Notes: a model not told the origin generated them from the sequence alone. A stretch of 64,000 bases of DNA from JANPPS01 sp965246925 (GCA_965246925.1 OZ251994.1:2976001-3040000); one strand, 5' to 3'. Positions 34,152 through 42,872 are shown, counted from the first letter of the stretch. Numbers and translations are program-made.

Positions 34152-35663
34152 ATGATCCTCCACGACGTCCGCGTCCACCCGTCCAAGGCCAACCTCAAGC
34201 AAGAAGACCAGCTCGCCTGGCACATCGCCGCCGTCGCCGCGGATCCGGTCTCCGTCCCGGACGAGACCGCCGAGATGATCGTGAACCGCGTCATCGACAA
34301 CGCCGCTGTCGCCATCGCCAGTGTCAACCGGCACCCCTGCGTCTCCGCCCGGGACATGGCGTTGGGCCACCCGGTGCGGGAAGGCCGCCAAGGCGGCGCC
34401 ACCGTGTTCGGCATGCCGGACAATGTCCGCGTCAGCCCCGAATGGGCCGCATGGGCCAACGGCACCGCGGTCCGCGAACTCGATATGCACGACACCTTTC
34501 TCGCCGCCGATTACAGCCACCCCGGTGACAACATTCCCCCCATCCTCGCCGTCGCGCAAACCCTGGAAAAATCCGGCGCCGACCTGCTGCGCGGCCTCGC
34601 GACCGGCTACGAAATCCAGATCGACCTCGTCCGCGCCATCTGCCTGCACGAGCACAAGATTGACCACATCGCCCATCTCTGCCCCGCCCAGGCCGCCGGG
34701 ATCGGCACCCTGCTGAACCTGCCCACCGAGACCATCTACCAGGCCGTGCAGCAGGCCGTGCACGTGTCCTTCACGACCCGGCAAAGCCGCAAGGGGCAGA
34801 TCAGCTCCTGGAAGGCCTACGCCCCCTCCCACGCCGGCAAGCTCGCCATCGAGGCGGTGGACCGCGTCATGCGGGGTGAGGGCGCGCCCAGCCCGATCTA
34901 CGAGGGCGAAGACAGCGTCATCGCCTGGATGCTGTCCGGCAAGGACGCCCACTACCAGGTCCCGCTGCCCGCGCCGGGCGAGGGCAAGCGCGCCATCATG
35001 GACAGCTACACCAAGCAGCACTCGGCCGAATATCAGAGCCAGGCCCTGATCGACCTCGCCTTCCGTATGGGGAAGCAGGTCCAGGACTGGGACCAGGTGC
35101 GGGAAGTCGTGATCCAAACCAGCCACCACACCCACTACGTCATCGGCACCGGCGCCAACGACCCGCAGAAGATGGACCCGCAGAGCAGCCGGGAGACGCT
35201 GGACCACTCCATCATGTTCATCGTCGCCGTCGCCCTCCAGGACGGCGCCTGGCACCACGTCCGCAGCTACGACCCCGCCCGCGTGCAGCGCCCCGACACC
35301 GTCCGCCTCTGGCACAAGATCCGCACCCTCGAGGACCCGGCCTGGACCGAGCGCTACCACGCCAAGGACCACAACCGCCTGGCCTTCGGCGGCCGGATCG
35401 AGCTGCATATGCAGGACGGCAGCGTGATCGCGGACGAAATGGCCGTGGCCAACGCCCATCCTCTCGGCGCCACGCCCTGGAAGCGGCCCGACTACATCGG
35501 CAAGTTCCGCGCCATGACCGAGGGCCTGATCACGCCTGAGGAAAGCGCCCGCTTCCTCGCCGCCTGCGAGGAGCTGCCGCATCTGCGCGCCGGCGAGCTG
35601 CACCGCCTGCACGTCGCCATGCCCGCGGGGACCGTCACCCAGGGCCTGCCGGGTATTTTCTAG
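34152..35663 (+). CDS. prpD: 2-methylcitrate dehydratase (MmgE/PrpD family)
   Basis: A 503-residue enzyme of the MmgE/PrpD family, dehydrating 2-methylcitrate in propionate breakdown. AAGGA precedes the ATG at 34152. Conserved stretches are NRVIDNAAVAIAS, ANGTAVRELDMHDTFLAADYSH (with the DxxD/H set), HPGDNIPPILA, SHAGKLAIEAVD and KQHSAEYQSQALIDLA. It is followed 11 nt later by prpC, which supports PrpD over other MmgE-type enzymes. No prpB (methylisocitrate lyase) is adjacent in this window. Confidence 0.92.
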   Translation: MILHDVRVHPSKANLKQEDQLAWHIAAVAADPVSVPDETAEMIVNRVIDNAAVAIASVNRHPCVSARDMALGHPVREGRQGGATVFGMPDNVRVSPEWAAWANGTAVRELDMHDTFLAADYSHPGDNIPPILAVAQTLEKSGADLLRGLATGYEIQIDLVRAICLHEHKIDHIAHLCPAQAAGIGTLLNLPTETIYQAVQQAVHVSFTTRQSRKGQISSWKAYAPSHAGKLAIEAVDRVMRGEGAPSPIYEGEDSVIAWMLSGKDAHYQVPLPAPGEGKRAIMDSYTKQHSAEYQSQALIDLAFRMGKQVQDWDQVREVVIQTSHHTHYVIGTGANDPQKMDPQSSRETLDHSIMFIVAVALQDGAWHHVRSYDPARVQRPDTVRLWHKIRTLEDPAWTERYHAKDHNRLAFGGRIELHMQDGSVIADEMAVANAHPLGATPWKRPDYIGKFRAMTEGLITPEESARFLAACEELPHLRAGELHRLHVAMPAGTVTQGLPGIF

Positions 35664-35674
35664 GGGGGAATGAC

Positions 35675-36823
35675 ATGAGCGAGACCGCGACCGGGCCCAA
35701 GGTCAAGAAATCCGTAGCCCTCAGCGGCGTCACCGCCGGGAACACCGCGCTCTGCACCGTGGGCCGCACCGGCAACGACCTGCACTACCGCGGCTACGAC
35801 ATCCTGGACGTCGCCACCACGAGCGAGTTCGAGGAGATCGCCTACCTCCTCGTGCACGGCACGCTGCCCACCGTGGCCGAACTCCGCGCCTACAAGACCC
35901 GGCTCCGCGCGCTCCGCGGCATCCCCGCCTCGGTCCGCACCGTGCTGGAAGCGCTGCCCGCCGCGACGCACCCCATGGACGTCATGCGCACGGCCGTGAG
36001 CGCGCTGGGCTGCGCCTTGCCGGAGCGTGACGACCACAACCCACCCGGCGCCCGCACCATCGCCGACCGCCTAATGGCCAGCCTCGGCTCCATGCTGCTC
36101 TATTGGTGGCATTGGTCGCAGAACGGACGCCGGATCGAGACCGAGACCGATGACGACAGCATCGGCGCGCACTTCCTGCACCTGCTGCATGGCCGCACCC
36201 CGCCTCCCGAGTGGATCCGCGCCATGCACACCTCGCTGATCCTGTATGCGGAACACGAATTCAACGCGAGCACCTTCGCCGCCCGCGTCGTCGCCGGCAC
36301 CGGGTCCGACATGTACTCCGCCATTACCGCCGGGATCGGCGCGCTCCGCGGCCCCAAGCACGGCGGCGCCAACGAAGCCGCACTCGAGGTGCAGGAGCGC
36401 TACGCCACCCCCGCCGCCGCCGAGGCCGACATCCGCGCCCGCGTCGCCCAGAAGGAGGTCGTGATCGGCTTCGGCCACCCCGTCTATACCGTGTCCGACC
36501 CGCGCAACGTGGTGATCAAGGAAGTGGCGCGCACCCTGTCCGAGGCCGCGGGGAACATGGCGCAATTCGCGGTCGCGGACCGGATCGAGGCGGTGATGGC
36601 CGACACCAAGAAGATGTTCGCCAACCTCGACTGGTTCAGCGCCGTCTCCTACGCGCAGATGGGCGTGCCGACCGCGATGTTCACGCCCATCTTCGTCATT
36701 TCCCGCACCTCCGGCTGGGCCGCGCACGTGATGGAGCAGCGGGTGGACAACAAGATCATCCGCCCGGCGGCGCAATATACCGGGCCGGAAAACCTGCGCT
36801 TCGTGCCGCTTCAGGATCGCTGA
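35675..36823 (+). CDS. prpC: 2-methylcitrate synthase
   Basis: A 382-residue citrate-synthase-fold enzyme that condenses propionyl-CoA and oxaloacetate. Catalytic residues fall in GPKHGGANEAALE and GFGHPVYTV (histidines) and the aspartate region LDWFSAVSYAQMGVPTAMFT. The early motif GNTALCTVGRTGNDLHYRGYDI is typical of methylcitrate rather than housekeeping citrate synthases. It forms an operon with prpD; GGGGGAAT precedes the ATG. Confidence 0.94.
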   Translation: MSETATGPKVKKSVALSGVTAGNTALCTVGRTGNDLHYRGYDILDVATTSEFEEIAYLLVHGTLPTVAELRAYKTRLRALRGIPASVRTVLEALPAATHPMDVMRTAVSALGCALPERDDHNPPGARTIADRLMASLGSMLLYWWHWSQNGRRIETETDDDSIGAHFLHLLHGRTPPPEWIRAMHTSLILYAEHEFNASTFAARVVAGTGSDMYSAITAGIGALRGPKHGGANEAALEVQERYATPAAAEADIRARVAQKEVVIGFGHPVYTVSDPRNVVIKEVARTLSEAAGNMAQFAVADRIEAVMADTKKMFANLDWFSAVSYAQMGVPTAMFTPIFVISRTSGWAAHVMEQRVDNKIIRPAAQYTGPENLRFVPLQDR

Positions 36824-37113
36824 GGCGCCCGGTTCTCAAATACTTGGCCGAATACTGGAATTCTATGCAGTATTCCGTTGACAGCTATGCCCTTGCCGCG
36901 TGATGGCGGAGGTAGGGTGTACGGCAACGATTCGCGCGGTAGCGGGCCGCAACGTGCCGTACCCTCGAGAGGCGGTCATGAGGTCACGGCGACGCTGGTT
37001 ACTTGACGCTGGATGGAGGGCTTTGCCCCGGCGTCCATGGCTGACGCTGCCGTTGCCTCGGGCTGTGGTTTTTCTTGATCGTGCCGGCAACCCCGCCATT
37101 GGAGGATCCCTGA
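36824..37113. other. Intergenic region between prpC and the H1-like gene
   Basis: Contains an 8-bp inverted repeat, GAATACTG at 36850-36857 against CAGTATTC at 36868-36875, which may end the prpDC transcript, and TTGACA at 36878-36883, a possible -35 element with no clear -10. GGAGG lies upstream of the next gene. A short plus-strand frame here (36900-37121) looks spurious. Confidence 0.4.
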
Positions 37114-37614
37114 ATGAATGACGACAGCTTGCCCGCGCGCGTGCGGGCCCAGGCCATGGCGGTCCGCGCCACGACCAAGACTGCACCCGCCAACGGCGCC
37201 AAGCCGGCGGCCAAGACCCCGGCCGCCAAGGCCCCTGCCAAGGCTTCCGCTGCCAAGGCTCCTGCCAAGGCGGCGGCAAAGCCCGCGGCAACGGCGGCCG
37301 AGAAGCCGAAGGCCGCCCCAAAGGCCGCAGCCAAGCCGGCCGCCAAGGCCCCGGCCAAGGCAGCCGCCGCCAAGCCAGCCGCCAAGGCTGCGCCTGCCAA
37401 GGCTCCGGCCAAGGCAGCCCCCAAGGCACCCGCCAAGGCCAAGCCAGCCGCCAAGGCCGTATCGCCCGAAGAAAAGAGCGAAGCCGCCCACACCATGAAG
37501 ACGGCCAAGTCCCCCGCCGAGCGCAGCGCCGCAGCCAAGACGCTGAGCGCCAGCAGCGGCGCCACCAAGAAGACCCGAAAGCCCGCCGGATCCCCCTCCG
37601 GCACGATCAACTAA
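37114..37614 (+). CDS. Histone H1-like Lys/Ala/Pro-rich protein
   Basis: A 166-residue, strongly basic protein of very low complexity: after MNDDSLPARVRAQAMAVRA the body (about residues 22-118) is made of AAKAPAK/KPAAK-type repeats, ending in a more mixed tail (EEKSEAAHTMKTAKSPAERS). This resembles the C-terminal domain of eukaryotic histone H1 and bacterial AlgP/HctB/HupB-tail proteins, which bind DNA or RNA without sequence specificity. No globular DNA-binding domain is present. GGAGG sits 9 nt before the ATG. The repetitive DNA makes length variation likely. Confidence 0.8.
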   Translation: MNDDSLPARVRAQAMAVRATTKTAPANGAKPAAKTPAAKAPAKASAAKAPAKAAAKPAATAAEKPKAAPKAAAKPAAKAPAKAAAAKPAAKAAPAKAPAKAAPKAPAKAKPAAKAVSPEEKSEAAHTMKTAKSPAERSAAAKTLSASSGATKKTRKPAGSPSGTIN

Positions 37615-37649
37615 CACCAGGACTAGGACGCGTTGACCCATCCTAAACC

Positions 37650-37736
37650 GTCATCGCGAGCCCGCTTGGGCGTGGCGATCCAGGGTGATAAGCCTGCTCA
37701 TGGCGCCCTGGATCGCCACGCTGCGCTCGCGATGAC
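37650..37736. repeat. Dispersed palindromic element (nested inverted repeats)
   Basis: Outer arms GTCATCGCGAGC (37650-37661) and GCTCGCGATGAC (37725-37736) pair perfectly; inner arms GCGTGGCGATCCAGGG (37670-37685) and CCCTGGATCGCCACGC (37706-37721) also pair perfectly, leaving a ~20-nt loop. The pattern GTCAT-GCGAGC...GCGATCCAGG is a well-known widespread proteobacterial palindromic repeat. Confidence 0.8.
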
Positions 37737-37883
37737 ATCGAAGGTGGAGTCCTTGCGCCCGAGTTCTGGTATAATCACCAGGTCGTCCACTCCAAGCCCA
37801 CAGCAGCCGGAGCCTGCCAGCGCAGACTCCGGCAACGGGCCTGGCACCTCCCGCGCCGGGCGCAGCGCCCTAGCCTGACGAGT

Positions 37884-39077
37884 TCAGCGGCCCGGAGATT
37901 CGCCCGAAAACATCATCGGCAACGACCGCGGCCCCCGCACCGTCCCCACCGCCCACCGCACCGGCCCGCTCATCCGGAACTCCGGCACCCGCTGCAGGAA
38001 CGTCTCGACCGCCACCGTCAGCTCCATCCGCGCCAGATTGCTGCCCACGCAGCGGTGGATTCCCAGCCCGAACGCGGCATGCCGGTTCTCCGCCCGGTCC
38101 AGCATCACCCGGTCCGGCTCCGGAAACAGCGCCGGGTCGCGGTTGGCGGACGGAAAGCTCAGCAGCACCATGTGCCCGGCGTGCATCGGGCACCCCTCGA
38201 TCACGGTATCCTTGATCACCTCCCGCGCCATGGTCACCGGGGCATAGGCGCGCAGGAACTCCTCGATCGCCGTCGGCATCAGCGCCGGCTCGGCCCGCAA
38301 CCGCGCGGCGTCTTCCGGGTGCCCGGCCAGATGCCACAGCGCGGCACCGATCGCCGACCAGGTCGTGTCGATCCCCGCGATCAGCAACAGCCGCAGCATC
38401 CCCACCACATGCTCCGGACTGGCCGGCACGCCGCCGATCTCGGCGGCCATCAGCTTGCTGATCAGGTCGTCGCCGGGCCGCGCCTGCCGCGCGGCGATCT
38501 GCTGCAGAAAATAGGCATGCATCTCCATCGCCGTCGGCACCACCACGGACGCGTCGGTGACTCCCACCTCCAGCACCATATGGATCCAGTGCCGGAACAG
38601 GTCGCCGTCCTCCTCCGGCAATCCCAGCAGATGCGCGATGACCCGCACCGGGATATGCCGCGTATAGGCCTCCGCGACGTCGCATCCGCCCGGCGGAAAC
38701 GCATCGATCAGCTCCTCGCAGGTCGCGCGGGCCCGCGCCTCGAGCTTGGCGGTCTCGTCCGGCGTGAAGAACGGCAGCAACGCCTGCTTCCACGCCTTGT
38801 GCTCCGGCGGATCGGACGTGATCGGCGGCGCCGGGATGGGCGTGACTTTCGTGTCCCGCACGATGATGCGGCGGGACGAGAAATCCTCAGTATTGTACGA
38901 CACGGCCCGCACGGCGGCGTAGGTGCTGGGAAAATAACACCCCTCGAACCGCTCGGTATGCGCCACCGGACACGTTCCGCGCAGCCCGGCCCAGATCGGA
39001 TACGGATCCTCGGCCCAGCGCGGATCCAGGTGATCGAAATCCGTCGCCCAATCCCGGGCTGGGGCCCGCCCGCTCAT
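37884..39077 (-). CDS. Cytochrome P450
   Basis: A 397-residue soluble bacterial P450 monooxygenase. The haem-binding loop FGLGIHRCVGSNLARME contains the iron-ligating C343; the I-helix oxygen-activation motif is AGIDTTWSAIG near residue 237, and the ExxR pair is replaced by a typical EFLRAYAP context near 270. Its start overlaps the ferredoxin gene by 4 nt, so the two are translationally coupled and the ferredoxin is the likely electron donor. The substrate is unknown. Confidence 0.93.
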   Translation of the reverse strand: MSGRAPARDWATDFDHLDPRWAEDPYPIWAGLRGTCPVAHTERFEGCYFPSTYAAVRAVSYNTEDFSSRRIIVRDTKVTPIPAPPITSDPPEHKAWKQALLPFFTPDETAKLEARARATCEELIDAFPPGGCDVAEAYTRHIPVRVIAHLLGLPEEDGDLFRHWIHMVLEVGVTDASVVVPTAMEMHAYFLQQIAARQARPGDDLISKLMAAEIGGVPASPEHVVGMLRLLLIAGIDTTWSAIGAALWHLAGHPEDAARLRAEPALMPTAIEEFLRAYAPVTMAREVIKDTVIEGCPMHAGHMVLLSFPSANRDPALFPEPDRVMLDRAENRHAAFGLGIHRCVGSNLARMELTVAVETFLQRVPEFRMSGPVRWAVGTVRGPRSLPMMFSGESPGR

Positions 39078-39292
39078 GACGCGCGCCGGAGTGAAACGGC
39101 AAACTCCGGACAGTTCGCCCGCGCCAGCTGCGCCGCCTTCATCTGCTCCGGCCGCACCACCCCATCCCCCGCCTCCCGCGCCTGCCCGAACGCATCCAGC
39201 ACGAACAGATCGGGCGCGCTCAGCTTACACCGGTTATGTCCCTGGCACCTGTCCGGATCGACATGAACATGCAGGACGGCGTCGTTGGCCAT
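39074..39292 (-). CDS. [3Fe-4S]-type ferredoxin partner of the P450
   Basis: A 72-residue small ferredoxin with C16, C22 and C61 in the pattern CQGHNRC ... NCP, that is C-x2-H-x2-C plus a distal CP. The histidine in place of the second cysteine of a 4Fe motif is typical of P450-linked 3Fe-4S ferredoxins. It is the first gene of the pair; no ferredoxin reductase is nearby. Confidence 0.9.
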   Translation of the reverse strand: MANDAVLHVHVDPDRCQGHNRCKLSAPDLFVLDAFGQAREAGDGVVRPEQMKAAQLARANCPEFAVSLRRAS

Positions 39293-39397
39293 GGTTTCCT
39301 CCCGTTTAGGCTGATCTTACCACGGTTGAGCCTTCAAGTTGGGGCGAAAACGCGCACGCGGACGGCACGAATGTGGAGCTCGCGTATGCCGGTCTCA

Positions 39398-39625
39398 TTA
39401 GATGGCAAGTTCCAACATTCGGTTCCAAATCCATTTGACCCCGAAAAGGGCAAGGATGCCTCCACCGCCATAGAGCAAATCAGCTTCGATCATGGGCAGC
39501 CACCCAGGCCAGGGACCTTCAGAAACGCGATACAGTTCGACGACGATCACGATATTTGTCAGTGCAAGCAGACTGAAATACGCAGTGGCGATCATCCACC
39601 CCAGCAAAGGCAGCAGCCGCTTCAT
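39398..39625 (-). CDS. Small hypothetical membrane protein
   Basis: A 75-residue protein with two hydrophobic segments, residues ~5-27 (LLGWMIATAYFSLLALTNIVIVV) and ~48-65 (GGGGILALFGVKWIW). The start is uncertain: ATGs at 39625 and 39688 are possible and neither has a strong ribosome-binding site. The base composition is visibly less GC-rich than neighbours. No family recognised. Confidence 0.45.
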   Translation of the reverse strand: MKRLLPLLGWMIATAYFSLLALTNIVIVVELYRVSEGPWPGWLPMIEADLLYGGGGILALFGVKWIWNRMLELAI

Positions 39626-39861
39626 GGATAGCTGACAATCAGGCTTACCGAACAAAGTCAGGCCCTCTTTTTCCACTTGCGGCAACATAGGAATGCGACG
39701 TCGAACGTCAGCCGAACGACTGAGCTGCAAGCAGAAAGTGGTAAAGATCGTTCGAAGATATCACCGCTTGCCATAACGATCCGTAGCAAGAGGGGTGAGT
39801 GAGTGGAAGCCGCACCAGCACCCTCCCTTGCCCACCCCCACCAAATCCGGCACACCGCGCC

Positions 39862-41424
39862 ATGCACAGCGCACTACCCGCCGACCGGGTCCTGATCCTC
39901 GATTTCGGCAGTCAGTTCACCCAGCTGATCGCCCGGCGCGTGCGCGAATCCGGCGTCTATTGCGAGATCATGCCCGGCACCGTCTCCGCCGATCGCCTCC
40001 TCTCCTTCGGCGCCCGCGCCTACATCCTCTCCGGCGGCCCGGCCAGCGTCATGGACGCCGAGGGCCCGCGCGTGCCGGACGCCGTCTGGGCCGCCGGCGT
40101 CCCGGTGCTCGGCATCTGCTATGGTCAGCAGGCGATGGTCGCCCAGCTCGGCGGCGAAGTCAGCCTCAGCGACCACCAGGAATACGGCCCCGCCACCATC
40201 GACGTCACCGCCGACTGCGCCCTGTTTCACGGCGCATGGCAGACGGGCTCGCGTGAGCTGGTATGGATGAACCACGGCGACCGCGTGACCGCCCTACCGC
40301 CCGGCTTCCGCACGGTGGCCTTGACGGAGAACGCACCCTTCGCCGCCATCGCCGATGACGCCAGGCGGTTCTACGGCGTGCAGTTCCACCCCGAGGTCGT
40401 GCACACCCCGCACGGACGCCAGCTGCTGCACAACTTTACCCACGGCGTCGCCGGGCTCGAGGGTGGATGGAGCATGAAGGGCTTCCGCGCCGCACAGATC
40501 GGGCGGGTCCGAGCGCAGGTAGGGCAGGGGCGAGTGATCTGCGGCCTGTCGGGCGGCGTCGACAGCTCGGTCGCCGCCGCGCTGATCCATGAGGCCGTGG
40601 GCGACCAGCTCACCTGCATCTTCGTCGATTCCGGCCTCATGCGGCTGGGGGAAAGCGAGGAGGTCGTCCGCACCTTCCGCGACCGCTTCAATATCCGCCT
40701 CGTGCACCGGGACGCGAGCGCCCTGTTCCTACGCGCCCTGCAGGGCGTCACCGACCCCGAGACCAAGCGCAAGACCATCGGCCGCGTCTTCATCGAGGTG
40801 TTCGACGAAGAAGCGGCCAAGCTCGGCGGCGCCGACTTCCTGGCTCAGGGCACGCTCTATCCCGACGTGATCGAGAGCATCAGCGTGCATGGCGGCCCCA
40901 GCGCCACCATCAAATCCCACCACAACGTGGGCGGCCTGCCCGCCCATATGCGCATGGCGCTGGTGGAGCCGCTGCGCGAGCTGTTCAAGGACGAGGTCCG
41001 CGTGCTCGGCCGCGAACTGGGCGTGCCCGGCCACATCGTAGGCCGCCACCCGTTCCCCGGTCCCGGCCTCGCCATCCGCATCCCCGGTGAGGTCACGCCC
41101 GAGCGCCTGGACATCCTCCGCCGGGCCGACGCGGTGTTCCTGGAAGAAATCCGCGCCGCCGGCCTGTACGACGCCATCTGGCAGGCCTTCGCGGTCCTGC
41201 TGCCGGTCCGCACCGTGGGCGTGATGGGCGACGGCCGCACCTACATGAACGCCTGCGCACTCCGCGCCGTCACTTCGGTCGACGGCATGACCGCCGAAGT
41301 CTACCCCTTCGACATGGCCTTCCTCACCCGCTGCGCCACCCGCATCGTGAACGAAGTCCGCGGCATAAACCGCGTCACGTACGACATCACGAGCAAGCCG
41401 CCGGGCACAATCGAGTGGGAGTAA
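39862..41424 (+). CDS. guaA: GMP synthase (glutamine-hydrolysing)
   Basis: A 520-residue two-domain enzyme making GMP from XMP. The class I glutamine amidotransferase domain has catalytic cysteine in GICYGQQAM and the His/Glu pair in QFHPEVVHT; the ATP-pyrophosphatase domain has the P-loop SGGVDSS near residue 230, and the dimerisation domain ends in the conserved KPPGTIEWE. The ATG at 39862 gives the expected start. The 3' end of this gene is a known integration hotspot, and a copy of its last codons lies 1.57 kb downstream. Confidence 0.97.
   Translation: MHSALPADRVLILDFGSQFTQLIARRVRESGVYCEIMPGTVSADRLLSFGARAYILSGGPASVMDAEGPRVPDAVWAAGVPVLGICYGQQAMVAQLGGEVSLSDHQEYGPATIDVTADCALFHGAWQTGSRELVWMNHGDRVTALPPGFRTVALTENAPFAAIADDARRFYGVQFHPEVVHTPHGRQLLHNFTHGVAGLEGGWSMKGFRAAQIGRVRAQVGQGRVICGLSGGVDSSVAAALIHEAVGDQLTCIFVDSGLMRLGESEEVVRTFRDRFNIRLVHRDASALFLRALQGVTDPETKRKTIGRVFIEVFDEEAAKLGGADFLAQGTLYPDVIESISVHGGPSATIKSHHNVGGLPAHMRMALVEPLRELFKDEVRVLGRELGVPGHIVGRHPFPGPGLAIRIPGEVTPERLDILRRADAVFLEEIRAAGLYDAIWQAFAVLLPVRTVGVMGDGRTYMNACALRAVTSVDGMTAEVYPFDMAFLTRCATRIVNEVRGINRVTYDITSKPPGTIEWE
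41407..41420. repeat. guaA 3'-end direct repeat, copy inside guaA
   Basis: ACAATCGAGTGGGA within the final codons of guaA (T-I-E-W-E). An exact copy lies at 42973-42986. Possible left attachment half-site of a former integrative element. Confidence 0.55.
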
Positions 41425-41490
41425 TCTAACTAGACCGCAATCGGTTTACCGTCCCCAGAACGAGGGTGGGACGCGGTCGCCTTCAGGCAG

Positions 41491-42066
41491 CTAACCGCGC
41501 CGGAGTTCGGCAAGCCATGCCTTGAGCTTGGTCGTCTCATCGGTAAGCCGCGTCGCGTCGCCTTGCGCATAGGCGAGCTGAATGGCTCCGTGGTACCTCG
41601 CCATCATCGTCCGCGCGTGGGCCAGCGCATCCGGCTCTGGCCTCCCGGCCAGCTTGAACTGTCGCGCGATCCAGTCCGATTGCACCGCATAGATGCGCGG
41701 CGCCTCGTCACCCAGCGCGGGGCTTTCTTGCCGCAGGTCCCGCGTCAGGCCCGCGAGAGGGCAGCCCTGCGCCACATACATCTCGGCCAGCTTCGCGCCT
41801 TGGTCGAGGAATGCGTCGAGACGCGCCCACGGGTCCGGCAGGGCGTCCAGCGGCGTTAGATAGAACGCCAGCAGACGGCACCACTCCTCGACGACAGCAC
41901 GGGCGAGGTCGTCCTTGGTCCGGAAGTAATAGAAGACGTTGCCCGCCGGCACGCCCGCCCGCCGAGCCAACTGCACAATGGACGTGCGCGTGTAGCCGCC
42001 CTCGTGAAAGCAGGCGAGGGCTGCGGCCACGAGACGCTCGCGCTTGCCAGACGACCGTTTTGCCAA
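41491..42066 (-). CDS. TetR-family transcriptional regulator
   Basis: A 191-residue regulator. The N-terminal helix-turn-helix is clear: AALACFHEGGYTRTSIVQLARRAGVPAGNVFYYF (given here as seen in segments GYTRTSIVQLARRAGV and NVFYYFRTKDDLARAV). The C-terminal half is a ligand-binding domain of TetR_C type. It is divergent from the glyoxalase-family gene and a 12-bp palindrome lies between them, so it probably represses both. It sits inside the segment bounded by guaA-tail repeats. Confidence 0.9.
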   Translation of the reverse strand: MAKRSSGKRERLVAAALACFHEGGYTRTSIVQLARRAGVPAGNVFYYFRTKDDLARAVVEEWCRLLAFYLTPLDALPDPWARLDAFLDQGAKLAEMYVAQGCPLAGLTRDLRQESPALGDEAPRIYAVQSDWIARQFKLAGRPEPDALAHARTMMARYHGAIQLAYAQGDATRLTDETTKLKAWLAELRRG

Positions 42067-42081
42067 TCCGCGCTCCTAGTG

Positions 42082-42093
42082 AGTTGACCAACT
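42082..42093. promoter_or_regulatory. Candidate TetR-family operator
   Basis: AGTTGACCAACT is a perfect inverted repeat (AGTTG, 2-nt centre, CAACT), 16 bp from the regulator start and 46 bp from the glyoxalase start. Its centre also contains TTGACC, which could be a -35 element. Confidence 0.4.
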
Positions 42094-42138
42094 TAATATC
42101 AGACCGTAGGTTTGGTGAACAGATCGCAGGGGCGAACC

Positions 42139-42531
42139 ATGAAGCTGGGCTACACGATCCTCTACGTCGCATCGGTGGCCGACACGCTCGCCTTCTACGA
42201 GCGTGCGTTCGGGCTGGAGCGGGGCATGGCGACCGACGCGAACGAGTATGGTGAGCTGAAGACCGGCGCCACGACGCTCGCCTTCGCCGCCGCCCCGTTT
42301 GTGCGAGGCCTGCATCCCGTTGGCTTCGAGGACGCTGCGCCGGGCAATACCGCCCCGGCAATGGAAATCGGCCTGGTCACGGAGGACGTCGAAGGTGCGT
42401 TCGTCCGGGCGGTGGACGCAGGAGCGGCGGCGGTGAAGCCGCCTGCGCGCAAGCCTTGGGGTCAACTCGTCGGCTATGTCCGCGACAACAACGGCTTTAT
42501 CGTCGAGATCTGCTCGCCGATGGGCGGCTGA
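42139..42531 (+). CDS. Glyoxalase/bleomycin-resistance (VOC) family protein
   Basis: A 130-residue single-domain vicinal-oxygen-chelate protein. It starts MKLGYTILYVASVADTLAFY with the ERAFGLE pattern and ends GYVRDNNGFIVEICSP, where the terminal Glu is a usual metal ligand. VOC proteins bind a divalent metal and act as lyases, isomerases or binding proteins; the substrate is unknown. The adjacent TetR regulator suggests inducible detoxification. Confidence 0.88.
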   Translation: MKLGYTILYVASVADTLAFYERAFGLERGMATDANEYGELKTGATTLAFAAAPFVRGLHPVGFEDAAPGNTAPAMEIGLVTEDVEGAFVRAVDAGAAAVKPPARKPWGQLVGYVRDNNGFIVEICSPMGG

Positions 42532-42539
42532 GGCGGCCG

Positions 42540-42872
42540 ATGGCGACGCGGCCCGGCACCGTGGAGTTCATTCTCGAACAGTCGTCGGGCGCGGGCGCGG
42601 TCTCGGCGCGCAAGATGTTCGGCGAGTACACGCTGTATCTCGACGGCAAGATCGTTGGCCTGGTCTGCGACGATCAGCTGTTCGTCAAGCCGACCCAGGC
42701 CGGCCGTGCCTATCTCGGCCGCCTGACGGTCGAGGAGAGACCGCCCTATGCGGGCGCCAAGCCCTGCCTGCTGATTTCCGGCGATCGGTGGGAGGACCGA
42801 GACTGGCTGGGAGCCCTGATTCGCAGCACAGCGGACGACCTGCCCATTCCCAAGCCCAGGACGCGCAAGTGA
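42540..42872 (+). CDS. TfoX/Sxy N-terminal domain protein
   Basis: A 110-residue stand-alone TfoX_N domain: VSARKMFGEYTLYLDGKIVGLVCDD near the start, LFVKPTQAGRAYLG, and the C-terminal DRDWLGALIRSTADDLP. Although the family name derives from competence regulators, single-domain forms are widespread and of unknown function. It begins 8 nt after the glyoxalase gene, likely the same transcript. Confidence 0.85.
   Translation: MATRPGTVEFILEQSSGAGAVSARKMFGEYTLYLDGKIVGLVCDDQLFVKPTQAGRAYLGRLTVEERPPYAGAKPCLLISGDRWEDRDWLGALIRSTADDLPIPKPRTRK

Noticed and set aside
33675..35612. A 645-codon minus-strand open frame antisense to prpD, Gly/Val/Asp-rich
   Set aside because: Composition typical of antisense to GC-rich coding sequence; runs through DUF983 in a wrong frame.
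36900..37121. A 73-codon frame between prpC and the H1-like gene
   Set aside because: No ribosome-binding site, no recognisable features, and it runs into the next gene.
37114..37614. Possible tandem repeat or CRISPR-like array because of regular spacing
   Set aside because: The periodicity is protein-coding (codons of Ala, Lys, Pro) without conserved spacers or repeats of CRISPR length.
36976..37641. A Gly/Leu-rich minus-strand frame antisense to the H1-like gene, resembling a PE-PGRS or silk-like protein
   Set aside because: It is the mirror of the AAKAPAK repeat; the plus strand has a GGAGG site and an ordinary start.
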